Shown: positions 24,287-34,231 of the stretch, piece by piece
Numbering within the stretch: the stretch's first letter is position 1
Layout: each line of letters opens with the position of its first letter
Assembly (NCBI RefSeq): GCF_052324685.1
Contig: NC_135211.1
Coordinates: forward strand, 528,501-592,500
Direction: 5' to 3'
Length of the DNA stretch: 64,000 nucleotides
Source: Brachyhypopomus gauderio
Lineage: Eukaryota > Chordata > Actinopteri > Gymnotiformes > Hypopomidae
Program-made: the position numbers and the translations under genes
Notes under the pieces: model-generated
What the model was told of the DNA's origin: nothing
The model's database searches: none
Seen by the model: only the letters and a program-made list of their open reading frames with translations

Positions 24287-27200
24287 TCATGTGCTGTTCC
24301 TGACAGTACCCCCCCTCCGACGAGCGGCTCCAGCCGCAACAGACCGGTTAGAAGGGGGCCGGCCACGACGCCTGGGAGCAGGGAAGTGAGGATGAGCAGC
24401 GTGGAATTCAGCGAGAAGAGGGGGGTCTAACACATCCCGCGCGGGGATCCATGCACGTTCTTCGGGACCATAGCCCTCCCACTCGATCAGATACTGAAGC
24501 CCACCCCGACGCCGACGGGACTCCAGAATGGCGTGGATAAGGTAAGCGGGGCGCCCGTCGAGCTCCAGTGGTTCAGGTGGCTTGGCAAGAGACGGCGCCG
24601 CAGACATGGGACTGTAGAACACCGGTTTAAGCAGAGAAACGTGGAACACCGGATGGATGCGATACTGAGGGGGCAGTTGAAGCTCATACGAGACGGCGTT
24701 GACTCGCCGCAGGACCTTGAATGGACCGACGTATTTAGGGCTGAGTTTCTTGCATCGTCGCCGCAGGTTCAAGTCTCGCGTGGACAGCCACACCCTCTGC
24801 CCCGGGTGGTAGACCAGTGTAGGCAACCGGCGGCGGTCCGCGTGGAGTCTCCGGGTGTGAAGAGCGCGTCGCAGGTGCACGTGGGCCCGTTCCCAAGTGC
24901 GTGCACTGTTCTCGAACCAGTGATCCAGCGCCGGAATGTTTGACGGACTTTCGTCCCAGGGAAAGAAGGCCGGTTGATACCCGTACACACATTGAAAGGG
25001 GGTCATTTTGGTGGAGGAATGCATTAGTGAGTTCCGGGCATATTCCGCCCAAGGTAGGTATTTACTCCAGCCCGCCTGGGAAACGCAATATTGCCTCAAA
25101 AACCTCCCTATCTCCTGGTTTACTCGTTCTACTTCCCCGTTAGCCTGAGGATGGTAGCCGGAGGTGAGACTAATTGTGACCCCGAGCAGTTTGCAGAATT
25201 GTTTCCACAATTGTGACGTGAATTGGACACCCCTATCAGAAACAATATCCTCGGGCAACCCGAAGACTCGGAAAACGAACGTGAAAACAGCCAGGGCGGT
25301 TTCCATGGCAGTGGGTAACTTGGGAAAAGGAATTAAGCGACACATCTTGGAGAACCTATCGACTACAACTAGAATGACAGTGTTGCCTTCGGACTTCGGT
25401 AAATCGGTGATGAAATCCATCGCGATATGGGACCAGGGTCGGCGAGGAATAGCGAGTGGAAGCAACTTTCCTACAGGGAGAGTACGGGGGGTGCGACTCG
25501 TCGCGCAGATGCTGCAAGCTAATATGTAATCGCGAACGTCGTCTTTCAAAGATGCCCACCAATAGAGCCGTGATATGAGATGTATGGTGCGTGTAATCCC
25601 CGGGTGACCTGTACCCGCCGTATCGTGAGCCAGTTGTAAGAGTCGTCCTCTCATAGACACGGGGACGTACTGTTTTCCTGCCGGGCAATCATCTGGACGG
25701 GGATCTGTGCGTAGTGCTTCCTCCATCTCGCCTTGCAAATTCCACCGAACGGCAGCTACGAAACAGGTGCGTGGCAATATGTACTCCGGTTTCTTTTCTA
25801 CGGGGTCTTTATCGTGAATGCGTGAGAGGGCATCGGCTTTTGTGTTCTTTGAGCCGGGTCTATAGGAGACAGAAAAACGGAACCGGGAGAAGAACAACGC
25901 CCATCTGGCTTGGCGAGGGTTAAGTCGCCTGGCTTCTTTTAAGTACTCCAAATTCTTGTGGTCGGTGTAAACAATAAAAGGGTGCTCCGCCCCCTCTAAC
26001 CAGTGTCTCCACTGTTCTAAGGCGAGTTTGACTGCCAAGAGTTCACGGTTGCCGACATCATAATTTTGTTCTGCTGGTTGCAACTTCCTCGAGTAAAATG
26101 CACAAGGGACCAATTTAGGGGGGTTTCCTTGGCGCTGAGAGAGAACCGCTCCCACTCCCACCTCAGAGGCGTCGACTTCGACCACAAAGGGGACATGGGG
26201 GTCAGGGAGGTGAAGAATGGGTGCGGAGGAGAACGCTCCCTTGAGCAACGAAAACGCCCGGTCAGCCTCAGCCGTCCAGTCAAGGCGCAGACGCTGCCCG
26301 CCCCGCAGGAGATTCGTCAGCGGAGCGGCCACGGAGCCAAAGCCCCTGATAAAGCGACGGTAAAAGTTCGCGAATCCCAGGAATCGCTGGAGTTCCTTCC
26401 TCGTTCGAGGCACTGGCCATTGCGCGACTGCAGACGCCTTGTCCATATTCATAGAGATCCCCCCCGGAGACAGAGTACATCCCAGGAATTCCACGGAAGT
26501 CCGGTGAAACTCGCATTTCTCAGCTTTTGCGTAGAGGCGATGCTGCCGTAGGCGGGTCAGTACAGCGGAGACGTGCCGGACGTGGTCGGCCTCTGACGAG
26601 GAATATATAAGAATGTCATCAATGTAAACAATGACGTACTGTCCTATCATGTCTCGGAATATCTCATCCATAAACGCCTGGAAGACTGAGGGGCTGTTAG
26701 CTAATCCATACGGCATGACTAGATACTCATAATGACCTCGAGCAGTGACAAAAGCAGTTTTCCACTCGTCCCCCTCTCGAATGCGAACGTGATTGTAAGC
26801 ACTTCGCAAGTCCAACTTCGTAAAGATGCATGCTCCTCTAAGACGCTCCTGTGAAGCGGAGATGAATGGAAGGGGATAAACGAATTTGGACGTGACGGCG
26901 TTGAGTGCGCGATAGTCAATACAAGGACGTAGTCCTCCCCCTTTCTTCTCCACAAAGAAGAACCCCGCCGCTACGGGTGATGTGGACGGACGAATGAAAC
27001 CTTTCTGGAGGGCCTCGTCGATGTACTGTTCCATAGCCGCATCTTCAGGACGGGACAAAGGGTAAGGCTTAGTACGACGCGGAAGCGGCGACCCGGGCAG
27101 CAGCTCAATCACACAATCCCAGGGTCTATGTGGCGGCAGATGACTGGCATTGTCCTTACTGAAGACGTCGGCATACTCCTGATATTGCATGGGATAGGCG

Positions 27201-28645
27201 GTTTCGAGAGGAGAGTCGGGACTTTCTACAGACGTGGATCGGAGAGGTAAGTGCATACAACCCCCGAGACAGTGAGAACTCCACTTCGTGATTTCTCTAG
27301 CTTTCCAGGAAACAGTGGGGTCGTGTAATGACAGCCAAGGAAACCCGAGGACTACCGGATCGCGGGGTGACGGCAGGAGAAAGAACTGGATATGTTCGGT
27401 ATGGAACAGCCCCACCTGGAGTACAACAGGTACAGTACACTGAGTAATAAGCCCTTCACCAATAGGCTGGCCGTTCAGGGCATTAACACGCAACGGAGGA
27501 CTGACAGATGTCGTGGGGATGTGCAACCGATGCGCCAGGTCAACATCAATGATGTTTCCTGCAGCCCCCGAGTCTAACAGTGCAGAAAGGTGAGTGGATA
27601 TACCTCCCCATGTGACTTGTACAGGCAAGTTAAGCTGGTTCTTACGGTTCAAACAAAACACTGGGTTGCTTACTCGTTTGTTCGTGCCGTCTTCTCCAGC
27701 GCGAGTAGGGCGAACAGGGCAGCGATCGCGGAAGTGACCTCTCTCACCACAGTACAGGCACAAGCCCTCTCGCAGACGCCGAGACCTCTCGTGTAGAGAC
27801 AGGGGTGTTCTGCCCAGTTGCATGGGTTCTGCACCTTCACGCGTAGTGTCAGACGTCGGTTGATTCGGGCGACTCGAAGCAGCGAAGGCAGGACCTCTCC
27901 CTGACGTCGGACGGCGGGTGAGCAGCAGCTTGTCTACGTTGACAGCGGTTTGGATGAACTCCGACAGCGATTTTCCTTCACCCCGGCAGGCGAGCTCCAC
28001 CTGAAGGTCTTGTCTTAGCCCTCTACGGAACACTGTCGTCAAGGCGGGTTCGCTCCATCCGCTGCCGGCAGCCAAGGTGCGGAACTCTCGTGCGTAATCG
28101 GCTGCACTGCGTTGTCCTTGGTGTATCTCACATAACATAGTGCCCACGTCTCTTCCTGCAGCTGGGTGATCAAACACGGACTTGAACAGCATGGAGAACT
28201 GAGCTTCGGATTCAAGTGCCGGGTCTTTACTGTTCCACAGTGCAGTACCCCAGGCACCAGCCTCCCCGGTAAGGTGTGTCAGGACGAAGTGGATCTTTTG
28301 TTTCTCTGTTTGGAACTGGACTGGGTGATAGTCGAAGTACATGGAACACTGCATGAGAAAGTTCTGACACCGCTCTGGAGAACCGTCGTACCGCTCCGGC
28401 ACTGCAACAGGAATACAAGGAGGAAAACCAGGAGGAGCGACGGCGGCAGCAGCCTGGTGTTGAGAAGCCTGCTGTTGGAATACCTGCTGCTGTATCGCCT
28501 GGTGTTGTGCCACCTGTTGTTGGGCCGTCTGTAACTGCGCGGCTTGAGCTTGCATGGTCTCCGTGAGTCGTCGGACGTCTTCCTGGAGCGCGGCGATGGT
28601 GTTCTCTTGTTGGGCCAGGAGTGCAGGTACGTCCGCTGGATCCAT
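24287..28645 (-). CDS. Gag-Pol polyprotein of the Gypsy chromovirus
   Basis: The frame is open from 29038, inside the 5' LTR. Because the inferred transcript start is about 28952, the natural start is probably MDPADVPAL at 28645 just after the LTR, giving 1452 aa. In the numbering of the 1583-codon frame: Gln-rich coiled coil 140-200; capsid-like Gag 210-375; zinc knuckle C427-C430-H435-C440; protease DSGAAGN at 489; reverse transcriptase with YIDDIL at 805-810; RNase H from VEVDASE (956); integrase with an H-H-C-C region (1137-1178) and D1208, D1268, E1304; a C-terminal chromodomain (EWEGYGPEERAWIPARDVLD), which marks a chromovirus. No frameshift separates gag and pol. The stop lies 19 bp inside the 3' LTR. 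All catalytic motifs are intact, so it may be active. Confidence 0.95.
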   Translation of the reverse strand: MDPADVPALLAQQENTIAALQEDVRRLTETMQAQAAQLQTAQQQVAQHQAIQQQVFQQQASQHQAAAAVAPPGFPPCIPVAVPERYDGSPERCQNFLMQCSMYFDYHPVQFQTEKQKIHFVLTHLTGEAGAWGTALWNSKDPALESEAQFSMLFKSVFDHPAAGRDVGTMLCEIHQGQRSAADYAREFRTLAAGSGWSEPALTTVFRRGLRQDLQVELACRGEGKSLSEFIQTAVNVDKLLLTRRPTSGRGPAFAASSRPNQPTSDTTREGAEPMQLGRTPLSLHERSRRLREGLCLYCGERGHFRDRCPVRPTRAGEDGTNKRVSNPVFCLNRKNQLNLPVQVTWGGISTHLSALLDSGAAGNIIDVDLAHRLHIPTTSVSPPLRVNALNGQPIGEGLITQCTVPVVLQVGLFHTEHIQFFLLPSPRDPVVLGFPWLSLHDPTVSWKAREITKWSSHCLGGCMHLPLRSTSVESPDSPLETAYPMQYQEYADVFSKDNASHLPPHRPWDCVIELLPGSPLPRRTKPYPLSRPEDAAMEQYIDEALQKGFIRPSTSPVAAGFFFVEKKGGGLRPCIDYRALNAVTSKFVYPLPFISASQERLRGACIFTKLDLRSAYNHVRIREGDEWKTAFVTARGHYEYLVMPYGLANSPSVFQAFMDEIFRDMIGQYVIVYIDDILIYSSSEADHVRHVSAVLTRLRQHRLYAKAEKCEFHRTSVEFLGCTLSPGGISMNMDKASAVAQWPVPRTRKELQRFLGFANFYRRFIRGFGSVAAPLTNLLRGGQRLRLDWTAEADRAFSLLKGAFSSAPILHLPDPHVPFVVEVDASEVGVGAVLSQRQGNPPKLVPCAFYSRKLQPAEQNYDVGNRELLAVKLALEQWRHWLEGAEHPFIVYTDHKNLEYLKEARRLNPRQARWALFFSRFRFSVSYRPGSKNTKADALSRIHDKDPVEKKPEYILPRTCFVAAVRWNLQGEMEEALRTDPRPDDCPAGKQYVPVSMRGRLLQLAHDTAGTGHPGITRTIHLISRLYWWASLKDDVRDYILACSICATSRTPRTLPVGKLLPLAIPRRPWSHIAMDFITDLPKSEGNTVILVVVDRFSKMCRLIPFPKLPTAMETALAVFTFVFRVFGLPEDIVSDRGVQFTSQLWKQFCKLLGVTISLTSGYHPQANGEVERVNQEIGRFLRQYCVSQAGWSKYLPWAEYARNSLMHSSTKMTPFQCVYGYQPAFFPWDESPSNIPALDHWFENSARTWERAHVHLRRALHTRRLHADRRRLPTLVYHPGQRVWLSTRDLNLRRRCKKLSPKYVGPFKVLRRVNAVSYELQLPPQYRIHPVFHVSLLKPVFYSPMSAAPSLAKPPEPLELDGRPAYLIHAILESRRRRGGLQYLIEWEGYGPEERAWIPARDVLDPPLLAEFHAAHPHFPAPRRRGRPPSNRSVAAGAARRRGGTVRNST
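24306..24318 (-). promoter_or_regulatory. Polypurine tract of the Gypsy element
   Basis: GGAGGGGGGGTAC on the minus strand, directly before the 3' LTR. It is the expected plus-strand DNA primer site and lies inside the end of the gag-pol ORF. Confidence 0.8.
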
Positions 28646-28653
28646 TGAACGTG

Positions 28654-28663
28654 GCGAAGTATT
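28654..28663 (-). promoter_or_regulatory. Primer-binding site, probable self-priming type
   Basis: One base downstream of the 5' LTR the minus strand reads AATACTTCGC. This is the exact complement of GCGAAGTATT at 28952-28943 in the LTR, which starts 31 nt after the first base of the TATA box, where transcription should start. No tRNA-like TGG follows the LTR. The mRNA 5' end could fold back and prime reverse transcription, as established for the fission-yeast element Tf1. Confidence 0.75.
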
Positions 28664-28942
28664 ATGTAACGTTTCAGCCAGGAAGACACGGATCCAAATG
28701 CGGATTGCTGATGTTTTTATTTCTTGAGTGAATACGGAGTACTCGCACAGGTGAATAACTCCGTGTGGTGTGTGCAGTGTGTGAGTGCGGTTGTCGTGGT
28801 CAGGACGGTCCGAGTTCACGCCGGGTAGACAGATGGCTGGAGGTACAAAGGGGCTAGGCTGGAGACGAGGTCTGGAACGAGAGCAGAGGTCAAAACACAG
28901 GAGAGCAATCAGGAGATAACGCTTGGTAGATGGCATGCCAAC

Positions 28943-28983
28943 AATACTTCGCAACCCGGAAGATAGAGGAGGAAGCTTAAATA
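28943..28983 (-). promoter_or_regulatory. LTR core promoter and inferred mRNA start of the Gypsy element
   Basis: TATTTAA (28983-28977) lies 31 nt upstream of 28952. A transcript starting there would begin GCGAAGTATT, complementary to the primer-binding site. The start is inferred from spacing plus complementarity. Confidence 0.65.
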
Positions 28984-29058
28984 GCGTGAAAGGGGAGGGG
29001 CGATGAGCGGCAGGTGAAACGCATCTCATGGCGATCATGTGCTGTTCCTGACAGTTAT

Positions 29059-29265
29059 CCTGTTCTCAAATGATCACGACCCCCCTGGGACCACCACAGA
29101 GGAGATCATTCTCAGCAATGCAGTGACACTAACATGGTGGTGGTGTGTTAGTGTGTGTTGCACTGGTGTGAGTGGATCAGTCACAGCAGTGCTGCTGGAG
29201 CTTTAAACACCTCAGTGTCACTGCTGGCCTGAGAATAGACCTGTGGGGCCCTGATCATTGAAGAA
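29059..29265 (+). repeat. Interspersed teleost repeat
   Basis: The sequence from CCTGTTCTCAAATGATCACG through TGACACTAACATGGTGG, GGATCAGTCACAGCAGTG and AAACACCTCAGTGTCACTG is a repeat I recognise as widespread in fish genomes. It is non-coding. The Gypsy element inserted at its left edge. Confidence 0.7.
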
Positions 29266-29709
29266 CAGGGTAAAAGGTGGTCAACAAAGTATACAGAGTA
29301 ACAGAAGGACTACAGTCTGTAATTGTAGAAGAGGAGCTTATACAATGGGCATTGAGTGTAGATATAAGGATATACATTTATATATACGTGTGTGTATGTA
29401 TGTGTTTGTCCCAAAACAGTACTGTTATTCTCCATGCAACTCTGAAGCTGTTCCCCATACTGCAGCAGATAAGGAATGGGTTGCAGCTTTATGGCCTAAG
29501 TGCCATGTCCTGTACTCATAGGCAAATACCCGAAAATCTGTCAGCAACTTTTTGTCCCTGGAGTAGAAATGAGTGTAAGTATGGGTGGGCAATATAGCAA
29601 AAAAGTAATATATCTAAACTCATATGTTGGTATACAAATTTTGCTGATATTTGAGGAGCTGGAAAAGAGAACATAAAAAAAAAAATTAAAAAATTAGGAG
29701 CAAACAGGC

Positions 29710-29908
29710 CAGGGCCGGCGCCAGAACATATACAGGGGGGTGCGTGTAACGATTGTCGAGCGGCCGAGGGGGCACCATGTAGCGATTGTTGTAAAATAAA
29801 TGGGTCTTATTTGTATACTTATAAAAGGTTATTTTTTACCTTGAGGGGGCGGGACACCTCGCCTGAGGGGGCGACGCCCCCATTCGCCCCCCCGTGGCGC
29901 CGGCCCTG
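29710..29908. mobile_element. hAT MITE
   Basis: Termini CAGGGCCGGCGCCA and TGGCGCCGGCCCTG are perfect inverted repeats. An 8-bp TSD, AAACAGGC, flanks the 199-bp element (29702-29709 and 29909-29916). It lies in intron 5 of the HECT pseudogene. Confidence 0.93.
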
Positions 29909-30334
29909 AAACAGGCCTATATAATGTTTCTTTAACATCAAATATACAGTTGTTCAGTGATCTCCATGATATCCACAATATGTTCAAAAAAGCATATCGA
30001 TATATATTTTTACACAATGTATTATGTTAACGATAATGACAGTCATGAGACTGAGAAGTTTTGGTTTCGTTATTGATTTTTCTTTTTATTTCAACAGGCT
30101 GATGCGGACTTTGTCATCTCAGTTTGCCAGGAAGAGTTTATTGAGAGAGGCAAAATAAGGAACTACAGGAGGAGACCTTGATGAACCATCTTCAAGACTT
30201 GCTGCAAGAACTGGAGCAAGAGCTTCCATTACATTTTCAGATATTATTCTCTATTAAACCAGCTTCAGGGGAAGCAGTGACTGACAACTATACAAATGTT
30301 ATCTGTTACTATTGCTTGTCCTGTACTTGACAAG

Positions 30335-30703
30335 TGTAACGTCTTGATCAGACAGACAAGGATCCAAGTGCGGATAACAACCGCTTTTATTGAAACAGCA
30401 ATCACAGAGCACTTGAACAGGCGAGATACTCCGTTCAGGGTGTGTTGCGCAGGAGTATGGTAAACGTAGTCAGGACAGTCCAGGGTCACGCCGGTGAGAC
30501 AGAAGCCAGGAGGTACAGAGGGACTAGGTGGGGGACGAGGTCTAGGAGGAGAGCAGAGGTCGGTACACAGGAAGGCAGAAACACAGAGACAACGCTTGGT
30601 ACGTGGCATGGCAACAAGGGGGAAGCTTAAATAGTTGTGAAGGGGAGGGGCAATGAGCGGCAGGTGAACCGCATCACACGGCGATCATGTGCTGTTCCTG
30701 ACA
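30335..30703 (-). mobile_element. Solo LTR related to the Gypsy at 23917-29053
   Basis: The 369-bp sequence TGTAACGTC...CCTGACA aligns along its length with the 389-bp Gypsy LTR but with many substitutions. A perfect TSD, ACAAG, flanks it (30330-30334 and 30704-30708). It lacks a ~28-bp block that in the intact LTR contains the AATACTTCGC start-site segment. It is an older relative left by LTR-LTR recombination, inserted between exons 6 and 7 of the HECT pseudogene. Confidence 0.92.
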
Positions 30704-31795
30704 ACAAGATTCCATGTTGGTATCACACAAACTATGGTGTTTCTGATCAGGAAAAAACAGAAGTAATAATTGTTTGTGATGTCTCTATATTTGTGGTGTT
30801 GTTAATTCCTGAGTGTCTTTATTTTTTCTCCTTTTTATTTAGATGTAATTTCATCTGAGCTGGAGGAAACTGCTCTTCCCTCCTTGATACCTAGATCATT
30901 CCTTCAGTGGGTTACAGGGCAGGGACACATTCCTATTCTGACACAGGAGAAGGCAAATTTCAGAATTACCGTTAAATTTAATCATCACTGTGATGCAGAA
31001 TATGGTGAGCACAGGATATGCTATCCAACTGTGGCTGCATGCGCCAACACAATTACACTCCCTGTTAAACACAAGTTAACTTATGAAAACTTCAAACTTG
31101 TCATAATAGAAGCATTTCATCTCGGCCAGGAATTTCAGAAAGTTTAACTAAAGATGCTTTATTTTTGCCATCAGGACATGTGTAGTAAATTTCAGTACTT
31201 TTTGATTAGTCACATTCCATCATAGTCATGTTCAAAATGGTAAAGATCAGTAAAAAAAGAAATGCAAAAGCAAAGTAGCACAAACAATGTAAGGACAGAA
31301 GAGCAAGTGTGTTAAATGAAAGAGGACATGATCAAAAATAAAACGTTCTTGAAATTCTTTTGTGTTGGCATTCCTTATAACAATCACAAGACAGAACGGG
31401 TCAGCACTAACCTACATAATTTCTCACTGAAAAAGTTGAAGGGAACGAATGTAAATATCCTGGCCATAGGAAACTGATGGTCCGGTGGGGTCCACAGCAG
31501 CTTGAAGGTTTGCCATCTCTTGCTCATTTAGAGGGGTAACAATCTCTGGAACCACAACTCCAGATTCTGTTAAGGACTCCTCGTGGAAAATGGCACTTTC
31601 CCAATCTATGTGAAGATCCTAGATATTCATAAGGGATTTATAAATCAGGAATAATCACCAACTTTAAGATGTCAAAACTTTTATGTAGTTCTAGAGTATA
31701 TGATCAATTAAAGAGGTGAAAATGATCAACATGTACCTCTACATTCTCAGCCTCATCATTGCTGTGCTGCAGGAATCCCATCTGCCAGATTTGCT

Positions 31796-32072
31796 GAGGA
31801 GTCATGTTTCCCTCTGTGTGGAGAGGGTGATGGTTCCAGCCCTCAGCAAAGGACTGAAGTAAATCTGAGGAGTCATGTTTTCCTCTGTGTGGAGAGGGTG
31901 AAGGTTCCAGCCCTCAGCAAAGGACTGAAGTAAATCTGAGGAGTCATGTTTCCCTCTGTGTGGAGAGGGTGATGGTTCCAGCCCTCAGCAAAGGACTGAA
32001 GTAAATCTGAGGAGTCATGTTTCCCTCTGTGTGGAGAGGGTGATGGTTCCAGCCCTCAGCAAAGGACTGAAG
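31796..32072. repeat. 71-bp tandem repeat inside a coding exon of the integrase pseudogene
   Basis: GAGGAGTCATGTTTCCCTC starts at 31796, 31867, 31938 and 32009, a period of exactly 71 bp: three full copies plus a 64-bp partial one. Copies are nearly identical. They duplicate the exon part that encodes SFAEGWNHHPLHTEGNMTPQ. Confidence 0.95.
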
Positions 32073-32420
32073 GTCATTGTGGAGACGAGGGAGAAACACA
32101 TAATGCACAAGGAACATGTGTAGCATGTTTGAGATGTCCAGCCACCCGTCTTCTTCCAGGCTATGCAGGGCATCATATGTGCACGTCACTGCTGTCCACA
32201 AATCACGCCACAGTCGTTCGATTCTAAAAGTTTTCAAAGGTTTAAACATTTTTTGCTTAAGATAAATGTTGGTTCTCAGTTTTTATATCAAATAGCTACA
32301 TTTTGGTACATGGCAATATTTATGTTAAAGTTTACTTATGAGTCACAATATTAATTACTGTACATTAAAATAAAGCACTGCTCAGCTTGTGTTATTATTT
32401 TACTAGAAGCTTGGCTTACT

Positions 32421-32778
32421 TGTCACGGTGAGGGGACCGGGTCGCCACCGGAGGGCGCGCATCTCGGCCAGCAGCCGATCCTAGCACACACCCCCGAGAA
32501 CACAACCACTCCCACCATCACATTCTCCAGAATACTAACACCTGTGCACAATTATGTTGCTCTTTTTAAGCCCGCAGGTCGTCTGGTCCAGTGCTGCACA
32601 TTGTATCAAGAGCCTTATTGGACCGTCCACGCGCTGTACCACAAGCTGCTGCCGTCCTTAATCGCAGAGAGCGATCTAATTGCTTGTTTGTTTTTCTTTG
32701 CCGCATTATGGAGAATAAACCCCCGTTCATTCCACCTGCGTCTCCGGCTGCCTCTGTCCCGACGCCTTCGGCGTCACA
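32421..32778 (+). mobile_element. Solo LTR
   Basis: 358 bp from TGTCACGGTGAGGGGACC to CTTCGGCGTCACA, flanked by TSD TTACT (32416-32420 and 32779-32783). A TTTTTAAG box near 32565 and an AATAAA at 32711 fit an LTR in plus orientation. It sits in an intron of the integrase pseudogene, about 10 bp from an exon. Confidence 0.92.
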
Positions 32779-33128
32779 TTACTTCAACTTACCTTTGGTT
32801 GTGCACACTTTTTCCAGAGATGAAACTTGCCCGATCTGTTCCCCTCACAGTGAACATAAAATTAGCAATCTCAAGGTTCTCCACACCTTGATCCCCTCTG
32901 ACCCTTGCATGAAGATAAAAAAGTTTCAAAGAGACCACTGTGTTAATAAGCATGTAACAGTGAGGTTAACATACACATTTAAAAAATTGTATAACTTACC
33001 TTGACGGCAAACCATTAATCTCAACAGAGTTAAAAAAAAAGATGAGCCCAGTTGATGCCTTGTTGTTGTTGGCAACATCCAAGTACATTATCTACACATA
33101 AAAGGAACATAGCATGTAATATTATAGC

Positions 33129-33425
33129 TGTGACGGGCAGGGTGAGCGAAATAAAATGGAAGCGATCACGCCAAGTCTCAGGGAAAGAGGATGGTTTAAT
33201 AGAAAAGTGCGCAAACCAAAAACCCGTGAACTGATCCAAATGAAGGATATAATGACCAGCGGTAAACTGGTACAAAGACAAGACATATATAAACAAACAA
33301 ACGACCCTCAGGTGAGACGGATTGCGGGCTCTGCCCACCTGAGGGACGAACACAACACCACACCCACAGGACAAGCTGCCGCTGTAGACGGGGGCGACCA
33401 GTAGGGGGCTCGCCATAGCGTGACA
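33129..33425 (-). mobile_element. Solo LTR
   Basis: 297 bp from TGTGACGGGCAGG to ATAGCGTGACA (minus-strand LTR TGTCACGC...CCGTCACA), flanked by TSD ATAGC (33124-33128 and 33426-33430). Minus-strand TATATATG lies mid-LTR. Related fragments occur at 13798-13921 and 61845-62056. It sits in an intron of the integrase pseudogene. Confidence 0.92.
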
Positions 33426-34231
33426 ATAGCCACCTAAAACATGCAGTAGAGATCACTAAACTGTCAAAAGGCCACCTTTCTTGAATAGCCATCAATGCCC
33501 CCAAAAATGACAATGTTATACCTGTTTGAGAGAGAGAGAGAGCAGACTTTCTTACTTGCATTCTATTAATCAGTGTATTTTTCAGGCACAAATAGAAAAC
33601 AACCAACCTTATGAGTTTATGGTTTGTATCCACATGAACAAGAGAGAGGGGTGCCCTTACAGAATAGCTTCTTCTTACCACACAGCCTAACGGGACAAAA
33701 TTCTACTTGCATCTACCCTGTGCATAGATGCCATTAATCTGCTCCACTGTATCCTGTGACCTAAAGACCTTAATCTCCCCATAACTAACCTGTAACCCAC
33801 GTGAGGCATTTCAGTCTTGATGTTGGATACTACTGTATCTAGTTCCTGGTCACTCATTGTGCTGAATGACTAACACAGAGAAACTAAAATCCTTCATCCT
33901 GCGAAAAACTGTTCTCTCACTAACTCCTAGTAATTTTGCTATGCATGAGACAGGCAGTTGGATGTCCAGCAAGGACTTAAGCCTTTGCATTGTGATGTTA
34001 AATTTAGGACGCCCCATTATTCCTTGAACTGCCTCCAACTCAACTGAAGGTACTTCGTTTTATACCTGCCCTCTTACCAAGGTTCACAGCTCTCGGAGAG
34101 CATTCACTATCACTTCAGGTATATCAATTTGTTCTGCCAGGGCATCAATAATAATCAGCTCGTGTGTACAAATAAAGTTGAGATAGTCAAGGTCAAGACC
34201 AGATGCAGAATTGCTGACAACATTCTGCAGT

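Larger units (their letters stand above)
23917..29053 (-). mobile_element. Complete Ty3/Gypsy chromovirus retrotransposon
   Basis: LTRs at 23917-24305 and 28665-29053 are both 389 bp (TGTAAC...CTGACA on the plus strand) and look identical on reading. A perfect 5-bp TSD, GTTAT, flanks the element (23912-23916 and 29054-29058). The polypurine tract (minus strand CGGAGGGGGGGTAC) abuts the 3' LTR at 24306-24318. The LTR promoter has TATTTAA at 28983-28977 and an AATAAA at 28722-28717, minus strand. One uninterrupted gag-pol ORF fills the interior. Identical LTRs imply a very recent insertion. It sits in intron 4 of the HECT pseudogene. Confidence 0.96.
22233..31147 (+). pseudogene. G2E3-like HECT ubiquitin-ligase domain pseudogene, seven exon remnants
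   Basis: Exons join in phase: ~22233-22355 (KVVFLGEAGINTVALRK), 22430-22526 (GGIEKRFFEGG, PKYSLSDLD), 22708-22870 (GEIMAASLAQGGPAPNFLALW), 22955-23058 (DILSCGYTGLI), 29420-29574 (LQQIRNGLQLYGL), ~30098-30260 (DADFVIS, MNHLQDLLQELEQ) and 30843-31147 ([35 protein letters not shown], stop). The order matches the HECT region of fish G2/M-phase-specific E3 ligase-like proteins, which transfer ubiquitin through a HECT cysteine; the C in AACANT fits that residue. Lesions are a TAG at 22343-22345, a 1-nt frameshift near 29544 and another near 30155. Introns hold a minisatellite, a full Gypsy element, a hAT MITE and a solo LTR. Splice sites are largely preserved, so decay is probably recent. Confidence 0.8.

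Noticed and set aside
24533-24943. Plus-strand ORFs inside the Gypsy element
   Set aside because: Antisense shadows of the pol gene in GC-rich sequence.
24287-29038. Full 1583-codon frame starting MIAMRC inside the 5' LTR as the true gag-pol start
   Set aside because: The inferred transcript start (about 28952) lies after that Met; MDPADVPAL at 28645 fits a Gag start better.
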